DNA of 5,157 nt from Pseudomonadota bacterium. GTDB taxonomy: Bacteria > Pseudomonadota > Alphaproteobacteria > Rhizobiales > Rhizobiaceae. The stretch spans positions 1-5,157 of the forward strand of contig JAEWHQ010000389.1 in NCBI GenBank assembly GCA_023387715.1, in the 5' to 3' direction. This document shows, one piece after another, positions 1 to 5,157 of the stretch (its first letter is position 1; each line of letters opens with the position of its first letter). Below the pieces are notes generated by a model, which was not told the origin of the DNA, made no database searches, and saw only the letters and a list, made by a program, of their open reading frames with translations. The position numbers and the translations under genes are program-made.

Positions 1-1103
1 TAAAGGCTGAAAATCCCATCGAGCCTGCGCAAGTTGGCTCAAAATATCTAGCTTATATTCTCTTCACTTCCGGCACCACAGGCATGCCAAAAGGTGTGAT
101 GATTTCGGCAGGCTCACTTAAAAGCTATTTAGATCAAAGCCGGTCATGGACAGCACTGACGCCAGAAGATCGCATGGCGGAAACATGTGATGTTACTTTT
201 GATCTCAGTGTCCATAATTTGTTTTTATGTATCGATGCAGGCGCATCTCTACATATCTTCTCGGCGCTCGAAATGCTGGCACCAAGCCGCTTTATCCGCG
301 AACGTTCCATTACCGTTTGGATGTCAGTGCCTACCCTTGCAGCCATGATGCGCAAAAGCGGCGCATTGAAAGCAGACAGTCTGCCAAGCTTGCGCCTCTC
401 AATCTTCTGTGGTGAACCATTGCCGCTCGCCACTGTTGAAGCATGGGCGCTAGCAGCTCCCAATGGCATAATCGACAATATTTATGGCCCGACAGAAGGT
501 ACGGTCATTTGCCTGCGTCAGCGCGTAGAAGCCACGCCGGTTGTGACTGAGGGGCGTGATATTATCGCCATCGGCACGCCATACAACACGATGCAGGTTG
601 AGATTTTTAACGAAAACCAGCAAATATTGGGCTCCGGCCAAGCTGGTGAAATTGCACTGAGTGGTCCGCAGCTAGCTGAGGGCTACTTCAACTACGCCAA
701 TACCAATCAAACCGATCGTTTTCGTGATATTGACGGTCAACGCTGGTATCTGACCGGTGATTTAGGCATGCGTGATGAAAATGGTGTTTTTCATCATCTT
801 GGCCGCACCGACAATCAGATCAAACTCAAAGGTAACCGCGTCGAACTGGAAGAAGTTGAAGCACATTTAAGAAAAGCAGCCCAAAGCGAAATGGTTGCTG
901 TTGTTGCATGGCCAATCATTGAAAATTCTGCTCAGGGTCTGGTGGCCTTCTGCACAAGCGGCTTGACAGAAGAGGCTATAAAAACAGCTCTGCTTGACAG
1001 CTTACCCCGCTATATGGTGCCGGAAACTGTTTATATCCGAGACACACTGCCGGTTAATATCAACGGCAAAGTTGACCGCAAACAACTGCTTGAACAACTA
1101 TAA
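1..1103 (+). CDS. Free-standing DltA-like amino-acid adenylation enzyme, 3' part (5' end outside window)
   Basis: This is an ANL-superfamily adenylation enzyme that makes an aminoacyl-AMP and then an aminoacyl thioester on a carrier protein. The reading frame is open from base 3, so the gene starts upstream; about 366 residues are visible of roughly 500 usual for DltA. Core motifs appear in order: A3 phosphate loop (FTSGTTGMPKG, from about base 63), A4 FDLSV (Asp codon 201-203), A5 YGPTEGT (483-503), A7 WYLTGDL, A8 GRTDNQIKLKGNRVELEEVE, and A10 NGKVDRKQL with the catalytic Lys at 1068-1070. The A4 Asp is the residue that binds the substrate amino group in A domains, and FCGE (Cys 408-410) matches the DltA pocket cysteine, so an amino acid substrate is inferred rather than an aryl or fatty acid. 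The protein stops just after A10, with no fused carrier, condensation or thioesterase domain on the C-terminal side. The carrier protein follows 38 bp later. D-alanine is possible, but the substrate is not proven. Confidence 0.93.
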   Translation, partial: KAENPIEPAQVGSKYLAYILFTSGTTGMPKGVMISAGSLKSYLDQSRSWTALTPEDRMAETCDVTFDLSVHNLFLCIDAGASLHIFSALEMLAPSRFIRERSITVWMSVPTLAAMMRKSGALKADSLPSLRLSIFCGEPLPLATVEAWALAAPNGIIDNIYGPTEGTVICLRQRVEATPVVTEGRDIIAIGTPYNTMQVEIFNENQQILGSGQAGEIALSGPQLAEGYFNYANTNQTDRFRDIDGQRWYLTGDLGMRDENGVFHHLGRTDNQIKLKGNRVELEEVEAHLRKAAQSEMVAVVAWPIIENSAQGLVAFCTSGLTEEAIKTALLDSLPRYMVPETVYIRDTLPVNINGKVDRKQLLEQL

Positions 1104-1141
1104 TCCACTAATCCATCTTCTAAAAAAATGAGTAAACTTCT

Positions 1142-1390
1142 ATGTCTGCATCAGAATTTCAACAAATCAAAACATACATTCTCGGCGTTCTGACAACTTA
1201 TAACATCCATAATGTTACGGATGATCAGGCGCTCTTCTCATCCGGCATGCTGGATTCACTGGCAGCAGTGCAAATTCTGACCCAGTTAGAAACAGATTTT
1301 AACATTGATCTGGCTGATGAGGATTTCGATATCAATCATATCGACAGTCTGCAGGCGCTGGAAAGTTTTCTAGCTTCACGTAAGAACTAA
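1142..1390 (+). CDS. Free-standing phosphopantetheine carrier protein (ACP/PCP, DltC-like)
   Basis: An 82-residue cytoplasmic carrier protein that would hold an activated acyl or aminoacyl group on a 4'-phosphopantetheine arm. The attachment site is Ser39 in GMLDSLAAVQIL at the start of helix II, followed by an acidic helix II/III region (QLETDFNIDLADEDFD), as in ACP and DltC. The length matches a stand-alone carrier (DltC and ACP are about 80 residues). ATG 1142 is the only sensible start: an in-frame stop lies at 1133-1135, and a weak GAG (1130-1132) sits 9 nt upstream. It lies 38 bp after a DltA-like enzyme, which is its likely loading partner, and 33 bp before a GNAT-like gene, a likely user of the loaded thioester. 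A fatty-acid ACP is less likely because the DSL context and the neighbours are of DltC/NRPS type. Confidence 0.93.
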   Translation: MSASEFQQIKTYILGVLTTYNIHNVTDDQALFSSGMLDSLAAVQILTQLETDFNIDLADEDFDINHIDSLQALESFLASRKN

Positions 1391-1410
1391 AGTTCTGAGC
1401 CCCTCTTTTT
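1383..1410 (+). other. Weak hairpin plus T-run at the carrier gene stop
   Basis: AGAACT (1383-1388) and AGTTCT (1391-1396) form an inverted repeat spanning the TAA stop of the carrier-protein gene, and a TCTTTTT run follows at about 1404-1410. The stem is short (five pairs once a loop of four is allowed) and the T-run is eight or so bases away. It is at most a partial attenuator or processing point between the carrier gene and the GNAT-like gene. Confidence 0.2.
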
Positions 1411-1423
1411 CCAAGTTTGAAAC

Positions 1424-2272
1424 ATGAAATTACGTGCAATTGAAATTGGTGAACTCGATCAGGCTGCCACATTGCTAAATGAAGGGTTCGATAAACGCTC
1501 TAAAGCCAAATGGCAGGCCAATTTGCGCGAGATGTTCAAGCATGCGGAAAATTTAGGCTATAATAGTATTGGTTATATTGCTTCCAATAAAGAAGGCAAC
1601 TTCGGTATTTGTTTAGCGGTACCTCTGATACGTTCAGTTTATGAAGCAGAACCGGTTAAAACCATCAATATTGCAGCCTTTTATATGAAGCCGAAATTTG
1701 AATGGATGGCAGCGCTCTTTTTACGCCGTATCATGACTAATAGCGATGTTGATTATGTTGACGTTACCGCTTCAGCATCCATGCGCAAAGTAAACGCACT
1801 TTTGGGCTTTACCACATCTGCAATTGGCACACTTGTAATACCATTGGCTGCCTCCGCACTCCGTCCATTAAGTCGCGCCAAAATACGCAGTTATAATCCG
1901 CGCAACTCCTATTCCTTTTCTGCTGGTGTCACACAAGTGCTACAAGACCATCTTAAGTTAGGCTGCCGAGTTTTAACTATTGAGCGCGACGGTGAAAACC
2001 ATCCGGTTATTCTTAGCCCTAAAAAACGTGGCAGTCTTGCCAGTGCACGGGTCATTTTAGCAAAAGATCGCAAGCTCATAGAAGAATCCATTGGCTCCCT
2101 TGCCCGATATTTACTGGCACGGGGTTTCTTTTTTCTTGAAATGGATGTGTTTGAGAAACCGGACTTATGGGAAAGCTCGCTGCGTAAGCGTTCTGCGCCA
2201 ATTCAATCGACAATGCCAAAGACATCGGATGTGATTGACCATACCTATACAGAACTGGTTTTCGTGGACTAA
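1424..2272 (+). CDS. GNAT-fold acyltransferase-like protein, third gene of the operon
   Basis: A 282-residue protein with no signal peptide or membrane segment, probably cytoplasmic. The N-terminal half resembles the GNAT N-acyltransferase fold: beta strands around residues 58-68 and 80-88 (INIAAFYMKP), then a helix, and a motif-B-like segment DVTASASMRKVNALLGF (113-129) where GNATs have their conserved Asn and GF turn. The usual R/Q-x-x-G-x-G/A loop that holds the CoA pyrophosphate is absent; the region after MKP reads KFEWMAALFLRRIM. Residues 150-282 form a further region I cannot assign; with the N-terminal half the protein is longer than a single GNAT (about 150-180). The ATG follows an in-frame TGA at 1418-1420 by one codon, so the start is well fixed, but no clear Shine-Dalgarno sequence is visible; translational coupling to the carrier gene is possible. 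Given the two genes before it, transfer of a carrier-bound (amino)acyl group to an amine or hydroxyl is the inferred role; acceptor unknown. Confidence 0.75.
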   Translation: MKLRAIEIGELDQAATLLNEGFDKRSKAKWQANLREMFKHAENLGYNSIGYIASNKEGNFGICLAVPLIRSVYEAEPVKTINIAAFYMKPKFEWMAALFLRRIMTNSDVDYVDVTASASMRKVNALLGFTTSAIGTLVIPLAASALRPLSRAKIRSYNPRNSYSFSAGVTQVLQDHLKLGCRVLTIERDGENHPVILSPKKRGSLASARVILAKDRKLIEESIGSLARYLLARGFFFLEMDVFEKPDLWESSLRKRSAPIQSTMPKTSDVIDHTYTELVFVD

Positions 2273-2296
2273 AAGAAATTCATATACCCTCATAAA

Positions 2297-2329
2297 AAAA
2301 GCCCTTGGTAATGACTTCCAAGGGCTTTT
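2297..2329. terminator. Bidirectional Rho-independent terminator between convergent genes
   Basis: A perfect 12-bp inverted repeat: AAAAGCCCTTGG (2297-2308), a 9-nt loop, and CCAAGGGCTTTT (2318-2329). On the + strand the hairpin is followed by TTTT then CG. On the - strand it is followed by seven Ts (complement of the A-run 2294-2300), making it the stronger terminator for the receptor gene. It lies 24 bp after the stop of the GNAT-like gene and about 20 bp after the stop of the receptor gene, so it can end both transcripts. Confidence 0.93.
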
Positions 2330-2349
2330 CGTATTAAGGTAATCCGCAA

Positions 2350-4545
2350 TCAGAATTTGGATGTCATGCTCACCCAAAGGCGACGACCTTCCATCGATGT
2401 ATTGAAATCATCAACACCCACTTTTTTATCGAACAGATTGTAAACAGCTGCATTGAGCGTCACATGTTCGCTAAAGTCGTAAGTCGCGCCAATATCAAAA
2501 GTCATATAAGCATTATACTTATAAGCATTTGGCTTACCATTTTTACCATATGAATATGGCTTACCATTCGTACCTACACGTGCGCCTGCATTAATTTCAG
2601 AACCGTGATAATTAGCTGCAGTCCATGCAGAAAGACCTTCTACAGGCGTTGTCCAATCGGCACGAACATTAGCCATATGCTCTGGCGTACGGGTCAAAGG
2701 CAGGCCATCAAAATCGCCACCTTTCTGACGCGAATGTGTATATGTATAGCTTGCACGCATGCGGATATCGTCAGTAACATCCCAGTTTGCGGTCAGTTCA
2801 ACACCCTGCATAACGGCATTGTCGATGTTATAGTTTTTCCACAAACGATAATTAGGGTCTTTATCCCAAAAAAGTGGATTACCATTGCTATCGGTTTCCA
2901 TTCTATTGCTGATTTTGTCCTTAAAATCAGTATAGAAATAAGTTGCACCAAGCTGCAATCCATCCTGATTGTCCCATAGAGCGCTAAATTCATAGCTCGT
3001 GCTCTTTTCAGCCTTCAGGCTTTCATCGCCAATGATAACACCACAAGTTTTTCCTTCATAGCTACAGCCACCGCCACCGGTCGTATAAGCATAACCAGGT
3101 GCAATTGTGCGAATATCAGGAGCTTTAAAACCGGTAGAAATACCGCCTTTAAGGGTTACTTGTTCGGTCGCATGCCAAACGGCATAGGCTCGTGGAGACA
3201 AATGTGATCCATAGACTTCATGATCATCCATACGCAAACCACCGGTCAGCGAGAAGTCAGGTGTGATCCACCATTCATCTTCTGCGAACAATGCCCACTG
3301 ACGAATACCAAATGTCTCATCGACTTCAGTGCGATGTCCTGGATTTTGGTCTGTCAGATGCGCATCAAAATATTGACCACCTGTGACAAGTGTATGCTGA
3401 CCATAAAAATCAAATGGCGTTGTAAACTTTCCATCTAAAACGGAATTACGAATTTCAGGAATTCGTGAATTTTCTACGATATCCTTCTTATCTTTATCCC
3501 AACCCCAGCTTGTACGCTTTGCCCATTCTTGCTGGAAAGAGAACTCAGATGTTGTAGGCCCCCAACGACCAACATGGGTTACAGACCAATGTTTACGATC
3601 ATTGTAGTTATAGCTTTTATGTGTGCCTGCTGCTTGGGTATAATCCGGATTGGCTTCACGACGCGCACGCGTTACACCACCTTCAAAAATAATATCATGA
3701 TCTTCATTTGGCGTAAGGGTCAGTTTACCACTCAAGTCACCATCACGCTGTTCATGAACACCATCGATAAACTTGTCTTCCTTACGCTTCATGCCACGTC
3801 CCCACAATTGAAGACCGGCAACTTCCTTTACCAAAGGACCACTCGCGTAAAATGAAACCTGACCACTATTACCATAGTCTGATTTTTGCAAAGTACCATC
3901 AACAGTCACTTCACCATGCCATTCATCGGCAACTTTCTTCGTGATGATGTTAATAACACCACCCATCGCATCAGAACCATAGAGCGATGACATTGGTCCA
4001 CGCACGACCTCAATACGCTCAATCGCTGAAGCTGGCGGAACAAAGCTCTGTTCAAGACCAGAAATATTACTATTCGTGCGAGCATCTCTTGTACTCTGAC
4101 GCTTACCGTCGACCAAAATTAGTGTATATGCGCCCGGCAAACCGCGCATCATAATATCTTGACTGTTCGCACCACCAGTAACACTCACGCCTTGAACACT
4201 CGCCAAAGCATCGGTCAGATTACGGAATGAGCCCTTTTTGATTTCGTCTTGCGGCACGACCGTGATGCTGGCAGGAGCATCTTTCACATTTTGCTCAAAA
4301 CCGGTTGCAGTCACAACGATCTGATCCAGCAGAATGCCGCTACCGCTGGACAACGACTGAGCAATTTCTTCTTCCGTCAGTGCAGGCTTCTTTTTAGCTG
4401 TCTGCGCTTGCGCGGTAACTGATAGGGACAACAAAGTACCAGCCAAAATTGTCCCGCAGGCAAACCACGAAAGATGGCGCAACTTCATCGAATTCAACAA
4501 TGGCGAAACAGGCATCGCTACAGTTTTATGTCCCATTTTGGTCAT
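2350..4545 (-). CDS. TonB-dependent outer-membrane siderophore receptor (CirA/IrgA/FepA class)
   Basis: A 731-residue outer-membrane receptor that would take up a ferric siderophore using TonB-ExbBD energy. A signal peptide begins around Met20 (basic KLRH, hydrophobic core, cleavage after AQA at about 47), preceded by a 19-residue extension. A TonB box-like DQIVVTA lies at 74-80. The plug is about 86-203 with RGLPGAYTLILVDGKR, IERIEVVRGPMSSLYGSDAMGGVINIIT. The 22-strand barrel follows, with LRMDDHEVYGSHLSPRAY and GFKAPD close to the E. coli CirA pattern, and the protein ends in an aromatic residue (SKF) needed for BAM-dependent insertion. There is only a short linker before the TonB box, so no STN signalling domain. 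Cys494 and Cys501 probably form a disulfide in an outer loop, as in the CirA CRGAC segment. Start 4545 is preferred because AGAGAG lies 8 nt upstream; Met20 (codon 4486-4488) has no ribosome site. The class suggests a catecholate ligand; the actual siderophore is unknown. Confidence 0.96.
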   Translation of the reverse strand: MTKMGHKTVAMPVSPLLNSMKLRHLSWFACGTILAGTLLSLSVTAQAQTAKKKPALTEEEIAQSLSSGSGILLDQIVVTATGFEQNVKDAPASITVVPQDEIKKGSFRNLTDALASVQGVSVTGGANSQDIMMRGLPGAYTLILVDGKRQSTRDARTNSNISGLEQSFVPPASAIERIEVVRGPMSSLYGSDAMGGVINIITKKVADEWHGEVTVDGTLQKSDYGNSGQVSFYASGPLVKEVAGLQLWGRGMKRKEDKFIDGVHEQRDGDLSGKLTLTPNEDHDIIFEGGVTRARREANPDYTQAAGTHKSYNYNDRKHWSVTHVGRWGPTTSEFSFQQEWAKRTSWGWDKDKKDIVENSRIPEIRNSVLDGKFTTPFDFYGQHTLVTGGQYFDAHLTDQNPGHRTEVDETFGIRQWALFAEDEWWITPDFSLTGGLRMDDHEVYGSHLSPRAYAVWHATEQVTLKGGISTGFKAPDIRTIAPGYAYTTGGGGCSYEGKTCGVIIGDESLKAEKSTSYEFSALWDNQDGLQLGATYFYTDFKDKISNRMETDSNGNPLFWDKDPNYRLWKNYNIDNAVMQGVELTANWDVTDDIRMRASYTYTHSRQKGGDFDGLPLTRTPEHMANVRADWTTPVEGLSAWTAANYHGSEINAGARVGTNGKPYSYGKNGKPNAYKYNAYMTFDIGATYDFSEHVTLNAAVYNLFDKKVGVDDFNTSMEGRRLWVSMTSKF
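2530..2574. repeat. Imperfect 27-bp-period direct repeat inside the receptor gene
   Basis: Two 18-bp units, 2530-2547 and 2557-2574, differ at only two bases and are 27 bp (nine codons) apart. In the protein they give TNGKPYSYG followed by KNGKPNAYK (residues 659-676), a Gly/Lys/Tyr/Asn-rich stretch in what should be one of the last extracellular loops of the barrel. A shorter repeat, ATAAGCATT, occurs at 2505-2513 and 2521-2529 just beside it. The frame is kept. Confidence 0.7.
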
Positions 4546-4553
4546 TTCAATTG

Positions 4554-4559
4554 CTCTCT
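4554..4559 (-). promoter_or_regulatory. Ribosome binding site of the receptor gene
   Basis: Read on the - strand, AGAGAG is separated from ATG 4545 by 8 nt. It is not a perfect AGGAGG, but it is the only purine-rich site at proper spacing from any of the N-terminal Met codons, and so it decides in favour of the long N-terminus. Confidence 0.5.
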
Positions 4560-4562
4560 GTC

Positions 4563-4591
4563 ATTAATATGAGTAATTAACTCCTATTAAT
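4563..4591. promoter_or_regulatory. 29-bp dyad, candidate operator at the receptor promoter
   Basis: An inverted repeat centred on 4577: left arm ATTAATATGAGTAA (4563-4576) pairs with right arm TAACTCCTATTAAT (4578-4591) at 12 of 14 positions. It covers the candidate -10 and start site of the receptor gene, where a repressor would block transcription. Its core TGA-N9-TCC (4570-4584) is one base off the TGA-N9-TCA pattern described for the iron-responsive RirA operator of Alphaproteobacteria. It could equally bind the adjacent LysR-type protein or another iron regulator. Confidence 0.5.
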
Positions 4592-4613
4592 TAGGTGTAG
4601 ATACGGAGGTCAA
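4585..4613 (-). promoter_or_regulatory. Candidate sigma-70 promoter of the receptor gene
   Basis: On the - strand, TTGACC (4613-4608) as -35 and TTAATA (4590-4585) as -10 are separated by 17 bp. Transcription would begin near 4578, giving a leader of about 32 nt before ATG 4545. The -35 is a close match to TTGACA; the -10 is only moderate. Overlap with the dyad at 4563-4591 supports the idea that this is a controlled promoter. Confidence 0.5.
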
Positions 4614-4684
4614 TTGCCATGATTCAAACTTATTTCAACATCAGGTTTTTGCAATTAACTATCCTGCGTGCTCCTACATCGATG

Positions 4685-4706
4685 AAATTTGTAAAATCAA
4701 ATTTTA
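4685..4706. repeat. Overlapping AT-rich inverted repeats upstream of the LysR-type gene
   Basis: AAATTTG (4685-4691) and CAAATTT (4698-4704) are a perfect 7-bp inverted repeat with a 6-bp spacer. TAAAAT (4692-4697) and ATTTTA (4701-4706) form a second, overlapping one. They lie 19-40 bp before the GTG start of the regulator, a place where autoregulatory binding would occur. The AT-richness makes chance occurrence fairly likely. I see no convincing -35/-10 pair for the regulator. Confidence 0.35.
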
Positions 4707-4710
4707 TATC

Positions 4711-4715
4711 AAAGG
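4711..4715 (+). promoter_or_regulatory. Ribosome binding site supporting the GTG start of the regulator
   Basis: AAAGG lies 9 nt before GTG 4725. The frame is closed upstream by TAA at 4692-4694 and contains no ATG before the HTH, so this site together with the family's usual N-terminal length fixes the GTG start. Confidence 0.5.
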
Positions 4716-4724
4716 CTTAGCACT

Positions 4725-5157
4725 GTGGCTGAAGAAAATAACACTAGCACTTTACCAACTTCGCGCTTAGGTCAGTTAAGGTTGTTGGTTGCGCTCGACA
4801 CATTACTTGTTGTGGGTAGTGTCCAAAAAGCCGCAGTTGAAATGGGTTTAAGTGCGCCTGCGATGAGCCGTCTGCTTGCACAAATCCGCGAAGCTTTTGA
4901 TGACCCCATCTTCATTCGCTCCGGTCGCCGTATGCTGCCGACACCGAAAGCCGAAGCTCTGCGCCTGCGTTTACGCGCGCTCTCCGTGGAAGCAGAAAAT
5001 TTACTGAAACCAGAGCCTCAACAAGAAAATATTAGCGCTTGTGATGCATGGCGCTCTCAAGCACTTTTAACGGCGCCGCCATTATCACTCCGGAAACCTC
5101 TGCTCGATGGTCAACCATCCCCTCAACAGCTTGCGCAGCAGCTTGTTGACCTTACAC
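4725..5157 (+). CDS. LysR-type transcriptional regulator, 5' part (runs off the right edge)
   Basis: The first 144 residues of a DNA-binding regulator, divergent from the receptor gene. The winged helix-turn-helix of LysR proteins is clear: LGQLRLLVALDTLLVVGSV (15-33, helix 1), then QKAAVEMGLSAPAMSRLLAQIREAF (34-58, HTH with the recognition helix), and a wing DDPIFIRSGRRMLPTPKAEAL (59-79), close to the L-F-x-R-x-x-x-x-x-L-T-x-x-G consensus. A linker helix follows to about residue 95. From there to the edge the sequence (KPEPQQENISACDAW..., APPLSLRKPLLDGQPSPQQL) does not resemble the usual first strand of the effector domain, so there is either an insertion or a different C-terminal domain. 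The start is GTG with AAAGG 9 nt before. By position it may control the receptor gene, itself, or both; the inducer cannot be seen. Confidence 0.88.
   Translation, partial: MAEENNTSTLPTSRLGQLRLLVALDTLLVVGSVQKAAVEMGLSAPAMSRLLAQIREAFDDPIFIRSGRRMLPTPKAEALRLRLRALSVEAENLLKPEPQQENISACDAWRSQALLTAPPLSLRKPLLDGQPSPQQLAQQLVDLT

Noticed and set aside
134..478. Open frame of 114 codons on the - strand within the adenylation gene
   Set aside because: It lies fully antisense to clear adenylation motifs A4-A5; the translation has no recognisable domain and no convincing start region.
2605..3855. Several + strand open frames (2605-2979, 3220-3438, 3529-3855) inside the receptor gene
   Set aside because: They are antisense to well-conserved barrel and plug sequence, with Cys/Ile-rich compositions typical of shadow frames.
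4547..4564. A six-codon mini reading frame on the - strand (ATG at 4564 to TGA at 4547) ending one base before the receptor ATG, possibly a leader peptide
   Set aside because: The only AGGAG (4585-4581) is 16 nt from its ATG and would lie upstream of the inferred transcription start, so translation is not supported.
4683..4699. TGA...TCA pair upstream of the regulator as a RirA-type site
   Set aside because: The spacing is 11 bases, not the 9 of the described pattern, and the region is AT-rich enough for chance matches.
4546..4724. Classic Fur box in the divergent intergenic region
   Set aside because: No segment comes near the GATAATGATAATCATTATC pattern; the dyad is AT-rich but of another form.
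1..5157. Insertion sequences, CRISPR arrays, tRNA or rRNA genes
   Set aside because: No transposase, terminal inverted repeats with target duplications, regularly spaced repeats or tRNA-like cloverleaf were seen on either strand.

Overview
The window looks like part of an accessory locus from a Gram-negative proteobacterium: it encodes a TonB-dependent outer-membrane receptor with a signal peptide. The moderate, slightly AT-leaning base composition and the style of the proteins would fit a low-GC relative of the Brucella/Ochrobactrum group (Alphaproteobacteria). That placement is an impression from the sequence only and is weak.

Layout. Positions 1-2272 hold three genes in a row on the + strand with short gaps (38 and 33 bp), so probably one operon. 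They are the 3' part of a free-standing adenylation enzyme resembling DltA, a free-standing acyl/peptidyl carrier protein of DltC type, and a 282-residue GNAT-fold acyltransferase-like protein. A strong bidirectional terminator hairpin (2297-2329) separates them from a convergent - strand gene (2350-4545) for a 731-residue receptor of the CirA/IrgA/FepA class, which usually imports ferric catecholate siderophores. A 179-bp divergent intergenic region (4546-4724) contains a candidate receptor promoter overlapped by a near-perfect 29-bp dyad. It is followed by the 5' part of a LysR-type regulator (GTG start at 4725) that runs off the right edge.

How the parts may work together. The adenylation enzyme keeps the Asp that contacts the alpha-amino group in amino-acid-activating A domains, and the FCGE cysteine typical of DltA. 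It therefore probably activates a small amino acid and loads it on the neighbouring carrier protein. No DltB/DltD partner is seen in the window. The third gene, whose CoA-pyrophosphate loop is degenerate, is a candidate for the transferase that moves the carrier-bound aminoacyl group to an acceptor. Next to a siderophore receptor, the simplest reading is a tailoring or assembly branch of siderophore biosynthesis; aminoacylation of a surface glycan is an alternative. The LysR-type protein is placed as a divergent regulator of the receptor. Its post-HTH region does not look like the usual start of a LysR effector domain.

The functional link between the biosynthetic genes and the receptor is inference from proximity. 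The left operon promoter, the N-terminal part of the adenylation enzyme and the C-terminal part of the regulator lie outside the window.
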